Shown here: piece after piece, positions 44,001-55,400 of the stretch
How the letters are laid out: each line of letters starts with the position of its first letter
How positions within the stretch are numbered: position 1 is the first letter of the stretch
Source: Dysidea avara
Lineage: Eukaryota > Porifera > Demospongiae > Dictyoceratida > Dysideidae
Direction of reading: 5' to 3'
Assembly: GCF_963678975.1 (NCBI RefSeq)
Contig: NC_089280.1
Coordinates: forward strand, 1,454,501-1,518,500
Length of the DNA: 64,000 bases
Translations under genes and position numbers: made by a program
Notes under the pieces: generated by a model
Seen by the model: only the letters and a program-made list of their open reading frames with translations
What the model was told of the DNA's origin: nothing
The model's database searches: none

Positions 44001-47000
44001 TTACTTTATTGACACAAGTGATCAATCTTATCTCTATTATGTATGTTTGATTGCAAATACAGTAGCAATAGCCACAAATACACGATTTAATTTGCAATTT
44101 ACCATATACTAAATACTGCTTTTCCCTAGGGAAGCTTAAATTCATAGGGGAATTTAATGACAGCTTTTGAATGCTATAGTAGCACAAGGATATATAAATG
44201 TTAGAGGAGCAAACGTGAAAGGTTCACATACATGCAGAAACAGTGCTGCAGTTATGAGTAAATGTTAGGTCTAAAGTCAATTGCATGACTATAGTGTTGT
44301 ACTAATTACCAATAATTAAAATTAGACAAGTTTAAACTAACATCACAATGGCTATGCACACAAAGCTTGAACTATTGTTCAGTGCCTGTTTTAGTGAAGC
44401 CTACTGTAGTCAGTAAACTACAAACATGTCAATGTTCACAATGTATAGACTACTGTATGTGCATGTTTACTTCACAACATTTGTAAATACTACTTCAACT
44501 ATAACTTACGCAGCAGCACCCATATGTGCACAACAGAATCGATCCATATAGGCTACTTGTGAGCAGTGGACAAAAGGACGTGATTCACTGTAGTATCTAT
44601 ACCCATTTGTAGAATTTCCGTATTGCTCATATCGGTAATTTATGCTACAATGATCACATCGTAATGTAAGCTTAGAGGCTGGTAGTGGTCCTGACCAGGT
44701 ATAACAAATAACACTGGTAGGCAAATGATGGGCTTGTAATGATGAACCACACGTTAGACAATTATCAACTGGTGGTGATAAGTAAATATTATGGGCAGAG
44801 CCTTCTAAGAATGTTGTTTTCCATAAAACCGATTGCTCAATGGGACCAAGAACTTCCACAAATTTTTTATTTCTGCACATGTATTCTTCAGCAATGACAG
44901 ATAAACTTGTCAACTCTTCTACACTTGGTACAACCGTCTTGTCTGCATTGGATGACAGAATGTTTCTAAAAATACACGATATATTTCTAATATAATTAAT
45001 GTACACTTAATAACCAAACTATAAACCAACAATCCATACACACACCACTATACTGGTACCATCATATGAATGGCATCAAACAATTGAATAATTGGTTTAG
45101 AAACAACCCATGCTCTTTATGCAATTTGCTATATAAGAGACTATTACATGACAAAGTATATTGATTGTGATATACAGACATGTATGCATGTATTCAGATT
45201 TATCACATTGCACTAAAACTATAATTATTTCATGTGTACATTCATTAATATTATAGCATGATAATAATTACACTTAATTTTAAATAACACTAACCTTATA
45301 ATGTATATTCGGCGACTTTTGAAGTTTTTTGGGATATGAGATAGCAGTTTAAAGAAAAGCAAATAGTTTGGGTTCCCAAGTCGAGACATAAAATATTCTA
45401 GTGTATATGTTTCCATTGAATCTAAAAAGTACAAAATGCATAATTATGGATCATCTAAGTCCTTCAGTGTGCAAGCAAAGTGACTAAGATTACATACATT
45501 AATAAGTGAATCAAATTAATTTTGATAGTTGGTTCACAGCAATCATCAAGACAATGTATGTAAATATTTGAACAGGCTTGAAGTTCCACTACTGACAATG
45601 CGAACCACTCTCAAGGTTGAAAGGATTGCTTAGACATTCCCTAGATGTACTGTATACCGATACCTGAAAGCAAGTCACCAATGTGATGTTTCTGTAATAA
45701 AGTAACATTGTATAAGCACCATATGATTTCACTAGTGCGCTGGACAGTCCATGAATGTTATGGGCTAGTTGTATCTGTTTCATCTAGGTGTATTTTATCG
45801 ATAATTATGTGACCAAATTTGACAAAACCCAGCTTTAACATAATGTTGTTGTTATATTTAACATAATGTTGTTGTTGTTATGTGGCTGTTGTTGTTATAT
45901 ACAGTGCATGTGAACAACTATTAGGCCATTCCAAGTGGTTTTCCTGTTTCTGGTCCTGGCTGAATCAAAAATTGGATTCAGGTGGAAGGGCTTAGCCATT
46001 ATGTCATTATTTTGTCATGACCATATACCATTATTTATCAAGCAAGTTAGCCACTAGACAGATTTAAGCAAACAGTTTTTAGATATATAATGGTGATAAG
46101 ATAACAAAATATACCTTTAAACAAAAGCAAAGCCTACAGCAGCTGTGCAAAATACAGCTATTGCTGTCCTGTGAACCAGTGCTGGGATACCTGTGCACCA
46201 AGCACTCAAGCACTTGAGTCTGTACAGGCAAACCTTCTAGGGCAGGACTAGTAACCCTCAGGAGGACTATCCAGGTCTCATGGAATCAGGAGAGAACTGC
46301 GGAACCCAAAGTTCCACAACAGCCCCATACTGATAAATAAGACAAAGGCAGTTGAACATTTGCTTCCCAGCACTCCCCTGCAGGTCCCCATAACACAGCT
46401 GGGTAGCCCCTCTTGGATTTTCATGAAATTTGACACAGATATGGACCCTTCTCACACCAAACTTTGGCCCATTATATGGATCTCCCTTTAAGATATAACT
46501 GCTTAAAGTTTATTCTTAAAATATCACTTTGGTCTACACATATTCAATAAAATGGCCATAACGTTGTCAGCTATTGTCACAGCACCTTTCTGTTTTGATT
46601 TTTTGGAATGCTCATTAAATTCTCTTTTAGGTGATATATATATACTTTATTATAATTGCTCAAAGGAAAAAGGTCTAACCACAAAAATGTCACTTTTTCC
46701 TTTGATGTCATTATTTTTTTCAAAAATGGATATTTTAATTACTTCATTTTTAATCTGATTTGTCAAAGACAGGGTTTCACCAAAAGGCTCAAGATCTGCA
46801 CCAGGGTGCTTCCCAGATTACAAAAACTTGATGCACATCTTTAGGGGTAAATGAATACAGTCAATAACAGATGGTGAAACATTTTGAGAACATTTTAGAT
46901 CATCTATATAAGTTGGAACAATCTTCCTTAGTAAAAACAGAGTAGAAGTGATGATTAAATATCTCAGCTCTAATAGAATTGTCGGAGATCACCTCTCCTG

Positions 47001-49257
47001 AGCTATCCAAGATTGGAGGCAAAGGAGATCGGTGACGTTTAACAGAATTCACCCATGCCCTAAACTGCTTACGGTGTGATGAGTTTAACTGTGACAACAT
47101 CACAGCCTCTTTAGTGTCACGCCTGGTTTTGGAATGTACAACATTGCTGAGTTTATGATACTTGTCAATATTAGTGGGAGATGGATACGCTCAATGCTTC
47201 TTCATATGCTATGCCCTACCACATTGAGACTCCTTTGCTCAGAAATTAAAATATTGCAACTATTCACATAAAAAAAGAACTTAGCACATAGCTATGCAGT
47301 GACACAAAGCATACTTGGCTCCCTAAAATTTTGATGATGTGACCAGTTTTTATTCCAACCTTTTGTGAAGTTGAAACCTAAGAAATGTTTTCAAAAATTT
47401 TCAGGGTGCTGCACTGTCCTCTTTCAGCTTCTATTTCTTATTGCTTTCAATACTTACTTATCAACTACTAATATAGTGCATGAATGTGGTTTAGTGCAAT
47501 GATTGTTCTATTACAGTTTTGCTTCATCAGTTTCCCCAGAAATCCTCCTGGAACCACCCCTGCAAGCATATTATACTCTACCAACAAAAGTTAAACTAAC
47601 CTGAAAGAACTCTACACATTGTATGTTGTGCAATAACTGAAATTATGCTTGTGCAATACAAATAATGGCCAAATTCAATCTAAACTAGTAACTGATGTGG
47701 GGGGGGGGGGGGGGGGGACTAGAAACAGGATTTCTACTTGTAGTGGCCTTATGTCAAGTTGTATGAATGTCATAATAAGTGAATATATGACACCAAGGGT
47801 GTAGTGTATGGTGTACCAGAGCTGCCATTTTTTGTAATTTGCAACCAGAAATCAAAGAACAGACTCAAGGCATTACAGAGAAAATTTTAGACATACCGTA
47901 TTTACTTGGTGCAGCTACTACTATCTTATAGTAGTCAAAATTGATGCAGCGACTATTGAAAATCCACCACCACTTGACACTCAAAAAATGATTCCAACCC
48001 TTAGCTATAGTTGAAAACATGATAATTATCAGTGTTGTAAGTGGTCACTACTGCTTACCCACATGACCCACTGACCCAAATAGCAATCTGGATGTGACCC
48101 AGATTAATTAATGCAGATGCGGGTGTCAGAAGCCAAATTTTGAAGGTCCATGTACAGTTTTCCAGTATAGTACCATTTGCAGCTGATAGCTTGGATATTA
48201 TTATACTAGTGCGTAGTATATACGTAATATAGATGCCAGAAGACAAAAGATGGATAAGTGCTCTGATTAGTGGGTGTGGCTCCATGTCAGCTAATATGCA
48301 GGTACAGTTACCCATTTTAATACCTACAGCAGAAACACAACAAGTTGGTGTGGTTCCATGCAGTGAGTAGCATGTTATTCCATAAAGTGGGCGTGGCTTT
48401 ACGTACATCCGGGAATAACAAAACGCAGTGTAAATATAAAATTTTTAATCGCACGTTATCTCATCCGGGTCAGACCCAGATATCCAATAAAGTGGATGTG
48501 ACCCACTTGACCCGGACAAAATGCGACCCAAGTGACCCAGATACTCCGGATGACCCGACCCACTAACAACGCTGATAATTATATTGTGAGAGCACTCAGG
48601 TGCAATGATGCTATTCAAGGTGCAAAGTAAATACAGTAATGAAATGATCACTAACTACCTATAATAATAAACAGCATAGATTGGCATTGTTCATTTTAAA
48701 TGATTTTAGTATCAATTTTAAGCCCAATTTTCAAGCAATTCCGGCCAAACTTCTAAAGTTTGTGGGTGTTGCACAACCAGACCATTTTGAAATTACATTT
48801 TATAGAACAGTTATGCATCAATACTCATGCTGTGCCCCCTGTATGTCAGCATAGATATACCAACCCCAAATGTAGCTACCTGGGGTTAGTAGACTATACC
48901 TATTAGCTAGCTACTTATGATATTAGGTCTAGAATCGCCAGTACCCTTCTCTCTACAGTTATTACTGCAAACCATCACTTTCTATACTAGCTAATACACA
49001 CAGTTTACCCTCATTATTATCCACGCTGTATATATCCACGCCACTGCCCTGTACTTTAGATTTGCTGCCTCCCTTAGGAACATGCTTAGTTGGCTCAGGC
49101 TTTTCTCCACCTAAACGGTCAGTAGTGACATGAAACAAGAATCGACACTTCTACGATTCTTACCATCTTCTTCCACTAATTTATTTAGTCGGTCTAACAT
49201 CTTTCGCTTCTTACTGGGCCCAGGTCCAGGTCCAGATTTCTTTGCGCGCGTCGCCAT
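35097..49257 (-). CDS. KDZ-transposase-like protein with CxC5/CxC6-type zinc clusters (11 exons, 696 aa)
   Basis: Exons 5' to 3': 49164-49257, 49009-49110, 45295-45421, 44510-44965, 43791-43918, 41168-41398, 40107-40334, 38136-38195, 37777-37963, 35473-35633 and 35097-35413. They total 697 codons with consistent phases; nine of ten introns are GT-AG. The basic N-terminus (ATRAKKSGPGPGPSKKRK) resembles a nuclear signal. A first Cys cluster has CLTCGSS and LRCDHCSINYRYEQY, ending near WNSFESIAEIYNESM (CxC5-like); HDTCSDECKHRG precedes FAVDGNWKLCYPICM and FCGEHC (CxC6-like). The end holds RGIWMCASGGGHIQMWQPL, AYDNMCHVNNL and FNTMACEQTFAWMSRFKK. The D of VDGN, the D of YDNMC and the E of CEQ fit the acidic triad of an RNase-H-fold KDZ transposase. 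Family names come from memory of the Kyakuja-Dileera-Zisupton literature. It may be a large transposon's enzyme or a domesticated copy; the absence of breaks suggests selection. Confidence 0.75.
36282..36928. mobile_element. Inverted-repeat element in KDZ-like intron 9
   Basis: TGTGACCAGATTTTACAGAA and GATCCAAATCGCACAT at the left meet ATGTGCGATTTGGATCG and CCAAAATCCAGTCACA at the right. The target duplication is unclear. The termini resemble the TACTGGATCTGC pair at 11745-12345. Confidence 0.7.
37340..37665. mobile_element. PIF/Harbinger MITE in KDZ-like intron 9
   Basis: The ends GGCCACTTCAATTTACATTT and AAGTAGAAGTGGCC are flanked by TTA (37337-37339 and 37666-37668). It is more diverged than the three GGCCACTCC copies. 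Confidence 0.75.
42690..43190. repeat. Dispersed repeat shared with 13200-13560, in KDZ-like intron 5
   Basis: GGCAGACACTTGTTGGAACC with GAAAAGGCAC, and later AAACAGTACTATCGTACTGT, occur in the same order as at 13255-13560. Confidence 0.6.
43245..43594. mobile_element. TA-flanked MITE, CCGTATTTACTTGG family
   Basis: The ends CCGTATTTACTTGGTTAAA and TTTAACCAAGTATATACGG are inverted repeats flanked by TA on both sides. Internal AAACGCCG/AGTCGCCGC boxes recur. It lies in an intron of the KDZ-like gene. A partial relative is at about 47897. Confidence 0.8.
43605..43690. repeat. Palindrome with TATATA core
   Basis: GTGCTTTGCCTGATATATAC is followed by its reverse complement-like GTGCTTATATATGAGGCAAA. 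It is related to the hairpin at 2460-2640. Confidence 0.6.
45924..47748. mobile_element. Large PIF/Harbinger-type element or two flanking ends, in KDZ-like intron 2
   Basis: The left end GGCCATTCCAAGTGG, with CCTGTTTCTGGTCC further in, pairs with the right end CCACTACAAGTAG (reverse), with CCTGTTTCTAGTCC and a run of about 19 G. TTA flanks both ends (45921-45923 and 47749-47751). At 1825 bp it is far longer than the other Harbinger MITEs and contains a LINE fragment, so it may be one element enlarged by insertion. Confidence 0.6.
46890..47180 (-). pseudogene. LINE linker fragment (minus strand)
   Basis: The frame reads RAWVNSVKRHRSPLPPILDS then AEIFNHHFYSVFTKEDCS, the region between endonuclease and reverse transcriptase in CR1/Jockey-type ORF2 proteins. 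Nothing of the catalytic domains remains. Confidence 0.65.
48030..48574. mobile_element. hAT MITE with 8-bp TSD ATAATTAT, in KDZ-like intron 2
   Basis: The ends CAGTGTTGTAAGTGG and CCCACTAACAACGCTG are inverted repeats, and ATAATTAT is duplicated at 48022-48029 and 48575-48582. Subterminal GGGTCA/TGACCC boxes recur. Confidence 0.85.
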
Positions 49258-49411
49258 TTCAAAAGCTCTGCTTGTCTAGACTAGTAGGTTATCACGTGAG
49301 AGCCGGATATAATGAAATCTTGATTCTAGAGAAAGTGACTTCCGGTCATCTACATTATAATTAGCTAACTATCGAGCGCTAACTATAGACTATCTCTAGT
49401 GCTTGAGCGAG
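49258..49411. promoter_or_regulatory. Bidirectional promoter between the divergent KDZ-like and ATPase-PHD genes
   Basis: Only 154 bp separate the two start codons. The interval holds an E-box CACGTG (49293-49298) and an ETS-type ACTTCCGGT (49338-49346), motifs often found in bidirectional animal promoters. No TATA box is placed convincingly. Shared control of both genes is an inference. Confidence 0.55.
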
Positions 49412-52400
49412 ATGGCTGATGATTCTGCTAGAAAAGCACTGAAAGATAAGGTCGTCGTGAAGCATCAAGTGATAGGTAAGAGCATTGTCCTCAGCACTGT
49501 CACATGATTTAATAGTCTAGATGTAAATGTAGCTACACTGTAGTCACTATTCACTTCATTTGCATGCCAATATATAGGTGTCGCCGGAACAGATCAGCGA
49601 TGGCAAAAAAGAACCAATTTTTCTGTAAAGATTGTTTCGAGTGTGCAAACAGACGAGGATCCCGCCGTAGCGCCGTTTAGAGGATTCGAGTTTTTAATAA
49701 GGACAGACAATGGAATAAAGAGGTTAGCGTAATTTGATATGGTCTATAGCTAGCTGTACTGTATGGAATGGTATACAGGATAGATTGTACCCGCTATAGC
49801 TTTACACCGGCCCTGTAGCTAGCTACATCACATGTTTAATGTACATGAAGCCACTGCCATGATTCAGAAACTAATTGTTTTACTGAATTAGCTAACGGCT
49901 AAAGCACACCTGCAGACTTATGCTAGTATATAACTAGTCCTAAACACTAGACATACGAGCATCGACAATTTCAGATGCTTAATAGGACAGGCAGAACAAG
50001 ATACTCTAATAGAGCAATCAAAAAGGACTCAGAGAAGAGAGTGTGTTAGAAATAAGCGTACAAAGCCATGCATTTAGTATAGGTAACTCGGTATAAGATA
50101 TCTGGTTATAGCTACCATTTTGTCTTCCAAGTTACAGTAAGGCCCTGGCATCATGGAACCAAAGCCTGTTTACGCCCTCGGCTTGTCCTGGCCCAAAAGT
50201 CTAAGCATCTATTGGCCAGCTATAGCTGTAGTACATTTTATTTTAATCTATACACATATTATTATGCATCTTATGAGGCTGTATATTTTTTTTTTCAAAA
50301 ATAGAGTCAATTAATGTATAGTCATAATGTTACATATTTCATAGGAATTGTGTCATTTCGAATGAGGATGCCTTATCTCTAAGCAGATTTTGTAAAGCTG
50401 CAAGTGCAGTCCATCCAGACATACGGAGGTCAAAAATTTCAGACCAGCTATGGTCTCAATTTATTTTTGACATGGCTGAGGAATTTTGCAGTCTCCAGGA
50501 AGGTTTCAGAAAGAAAAAAAATGTTACTTGTATAGGGCGACAACCAGGTTCTACAACATGGGTTTTTAATCCAGACACACAAATTGACACAAATGGAACT
50601 CTGATTGAAAAGGATCAGCAATGTTATATTTGGTAAGGACATATACAATTACTTGCTCTGGCACTTTGAAGTAAAAAATAGACATGCACTTATAATATAA
50701 TCTATCTTTAACCAGTTTATAGACTTAAACAAAAGCTTACTATATAGCTTCATAAAAATCTTACTATATACTTTCCTGAGAAATATATATTATTGTAATT
50801 ACTTACTAAGATAAACAGGTATAGGATTAAATTGTGTGATAAAGGCATGTGCACCCTGTACCTCTCAACACTTCATCACAATCCTATACTGCTCTTTATA
50901 GGGTTTCATACAAAAAAAAAAGATTTTTAAGATAAAAAGCTACCACAAATCAGTACTGTAATCTAATGTATAATTTACAAGTTCTTGAGGTAGATGGCGT
51001 CAACTCCTCCTATTATGTCACTCTCATGGGAAACTCAGCCATTTCATATAGCTAGAGGATATCATAATGCATACAATGAAATGGTTAAATTTGTAGTTAC
51101 CTCACTGGAGTGGATGTATCTGTTTCAAAGTAGTATATTTGTTATATGATTTTCACTGTTCACTTGGATAGTACTGTTTGTAGGAAGCAATAATTATTGA
51201 AGAGGTTCGCAGAAAAGGAGGCATGTGAAATTTAAATGCACCTCATCTGTAAAAATGAAAAAGATCGATTCTTTTAGGCATGAGAATGAAGTTACACAGC
51301 AAGTTTTTGAAATTAAGGGTAGTTATTTTAATGCCTTCTACACAATTACCTCAGTGAATAGTTATTGAGCGGCACTTGTCACCTTTTCTGTTGATTCCTT
51401 CAATTTAAATAAACTTTTACTATTTGTTATTGTTATTGCTTTGGCTTTACAGTGACCAACACTGAATATGATTGTTGTATTGACATTTGACATTTGTTTA
51501 TATCAAAATAGTGGCATTGTTTCCCTGCAAAAAAAAAACAACAGATTGGGTGGTCAAAAACCTTTCAAAAAACAGGAACAGATTTTTTGACATTGGTCAT
51601 GACCAATACACAATTTAAATTGTTGCACATTGATTAATGCTAACATCACTATATGGGGTTTTCTGGAATTTTGTTTTTGAATTTTCATGGTCTCATGCTA
51701 AAGGGAGAGACCCTTTCACTAATTATGTACTGACATAAATGCTAATTATATTTCATTCTGCAGGGTGCCTGGATACAAACCACTACCTGATATTGACCAA
51801 TATCTAATTCCAGCTGAAATAGAACTTCCTCTGTCACTCAGACCATTTAAATATTTATTGCGAGCATCAAAGGAGTGTTTACAAAACAACTTTTTAAGTT
51901 GTTTTGCTACCATTGCTGGTAGTGTTACATTATTTCATTATGAATTGATCTGCGAGTAGCAAGACACGTGTCCACTAATACTGTGCTATAGTACTTCCTG
52001 TGGAACTGGTACAGATTTAATATTTGCTAAGCCACTAATATTTTGAAATTCTCTGTTAGGTAAAACAACGGCATTGCGAATTGCCTTGAGTATCTATGGA
52101 GGATTGAATAGAAACATCAACAGCCATAAAACTTCTTCATCGTCCTTGCTTATTCAGACTGCCTTAGGAACAACGCCAATTGGTATGTCACAATAAGGCG
52201 TATCACTTCACTTGTCACATCTTTGAGTATCAGGGTTATCACCAGTTCATATTGTACTTGTAGAAAATAAGTGTACTACTGCACGGACAATGCAACAAGT
52301 TGTGATCATTCAATGTAATGCTTTGATTTACAACATCAAGGGCATGACTCAGAGAAACAATCCAATTCATTGATGCATTGTCCCATTGACACCTATCACT

Positions 52401-55400
52401 TTCACTTTACTGCAAATATTGAAATAAAGCAAAAATTACTGAAAACTAAGAGTCGGATTAACCTGGATGCTCCAACTACGATCTCAAAAAATAAATGTAT
52501 TGTCTTCACACAGGCTGTAGGGTTCTACGAACCTTCAGCATTTTGTGCTGTTATCCCGTAATGAATAAATAAATAAAACCTGTAAATACTCTAAATGGTG
52601 TTATTCAAATATCATAAGGCTTCCAAGTTGTAATTTTGATTTATTTACAACTACTATACAGGGCTTGATGATGTTCAAAGCAAATTGAAAATCGAAGAAA
52701 TATCTGTTGAATTATTTAACGGGTTTTCAAAGAGAACTTTAGGAAGTGGATCAGTCAAACCTAAAACATCTATTATTGTTACCTCCAATGAAGCATTTTA
52801 CAACTCTGAAAGGTGAAGAGTAACATTTTATTTATGCTAATGTTCAATGTGCCGTGTTACTGTATTTCAGGAATACTCAGAGAATTATCCATGTCCCATT
52901 TTTTCCACCGGACAATGATTTGACTAAATCTGAAAAGCATGAATTGGAAGTGAAGCTTAGAGATGTGCTTAACAATGCATCTTCTTGCATAGGAGAATTC
53001 ATTGCTTTGGGTCAGAAATCCATGTCTGAAAATGCAACCAAGGAGCTTGAAGAGCAGATCATTCCTTTTGTTAGCAGTCAATTGCATGGTCTATCCTACC
53101 GAGTAGTCAAGGGTTATGCAATGATTGTAATGATGATGAAACTGGTAAGACAAAGAAATGCTTGTTGGGTATTTAAAATTATGTCTATGTTACACACATA
53201 GTTGTGCCGGATGTCTGGAAAAGTAGTGGAATATAAGGAGGTGGAGAGTTTCTTTAAAGAAAAATGGGCCCCGATCATTGTTAAACTACATCAGCCTGGT
53301 GGAGAGAACTTTTACTCAATTCTTTCAGAAGTAACCAGTGGTATGGAGAGTATGACCACAGAGAAGGTATGATCAACGGCTTGCATTACAGCTAAGTTTA
53401 TAGCTAATAGTTGACAGAATTTTTAAGAAAAGTGCAAGTTAAAACATTCAATTAAGTATAAAATTTATGCTAGTATTTTGAATGATATCAAATTATAATA
53501 TATCCTATATTCCAATTAATAAAACAGCACATGACACTTTTTTCAACTCAATTTGGATTCCCTTAGTTTCTCTGTTGCCTTGAAAATCAAAAGCTAACTT
53601 TTTTACGGATCTACAAACTACTACAGTTTCCACTTTAATGCACACATTAACATAACAGTTGCCATTTGACATGTTGCATGCTATTTGTACAGTCCAAGTA
53701 TCATAACTCCTTTTCCTTTTTGATCATAGTTTTCTCACACAGTCAGACCAAGATAGTACGTAATAGTTTCCTTATAGCAACTATCAAAAGAAACATGTTA
53801 TTTTCACAGATACAACTTTGATTATATTATTTCTCATACTCTTTGTTTGTACACAAACTTAACCAAAAATGAACTGTACCTATGCCAGTTATAATATCGG
53901 GTTGTATAAGACAGACCAACCGTATGAAAAATTATGCTTGCTAAGAATCATAGAAAAATCCTAAGGAATACCATCCATTCATGCAATATATATTATGTGG
54001 TGGATATTTAATTCTCACTTCATGTATAGCCATGGCTATTGGCTTTCAATTTAGAGCTACAGGCATATCTAACCTATACTTTTAGATCAATGGTTCAATA
54101 TAAATTCCTTCTTTTTGTAATTTTATTATGTTTCTGATATTCCCGTATGTAGTCTGATTCAGTACAATAAAATGCTAAACCAGTAATAACTGTTATGTGG
54201 CTCATACATCAGTTTGATAGAATATATATCTAATGCTGTTACTTTGACTTGAAGGTTAAATTTTCAACTGTAGATTCAGCAGATTTTAAGAACTGATGTG
54301 ATAACAACAAAGGTTACAGGAAATTGTGCAGCTATACACATGGCTTCAGCACGGAAGATGATTGTTGGCCTTACAGATAGACAGATAAATGATGCCATAA
54401 TACAAGCTGGAGGGTTGATAAACTTTCAGGTGAAATATCTAGGAAAAGCAAGCAAGTCCTTCCTGATTCCACATACTAGTATCAGAACTGACATCTTGAG
54501 TCGTTGGAGTCAACTGTGTAAGTAGAATTTATTTAACGTATTAAAAACCCATACTGTGACAGCTGACACAGCTCAGTGACGGAAAAGCACTGATACAGCT
54601 AGTATCTGCACATGTGCATAGATACATATTTACACTGCAGATACACCCGTTCAATTGATTTAAATTATCTGGCATGAAAAACTGCACAATCGTGTATGGG
54701 GTAAAATAGTGTTCTGTCCACAGACTCCACAATATTAATGAAGCTTTGTTGGAACACGTTTCTGGTCAGAAATCCAGTTACTATCCAGTTTGATCCCCCT
54801 ATGTTATGTGTGTATATTTATCCCGTCACCATTCAGTGGTCCCAAATTACTTATTACTGTGATTGATTATCAAGCACAATAGTTTTATGAAGGTAGTTTT
54901 ATGGTGATTTAAGGTCATTGGTTGGAGGCTGCAAAGCAGGCCACCCTGGAGAAACAGGACCAACCCAAGCCAACTTTGAATGAACTCAATATAAACTTAT
55001 CTTCATACAGATGGTGAAAGATATTGTTATGCATATTAGGCAACCTCAGTTAGTGGTAAGGTCAGGTTCATAGGCGGCTCTATGGGGACGTATGGGGGCA
55101 AGGCCCCCTGTTGATTTTTGCAACTTGTAGAAATGTTGGGCAAATTGTAGCATAGATTGGCATTGTTTGGTTTAACTTTTAATGGTATCAGCATCATTTT
55201 AAGCCATTTTCAAGCCATTCAATTGCAAGATTTTTACAGCTTTTGGGGGTTGCACCTCTATACCCCCCTGGAAGTTCATTTTATACTGCAACCACAAGTG
55301 CTGTGTCACATTTAATCCACTGCACATGTTCAAGTGGCTGCTAACTTGTATTCTTCCATTGGTATTGCTTACTAATATTTTGTCACTACCGCATTATTCA

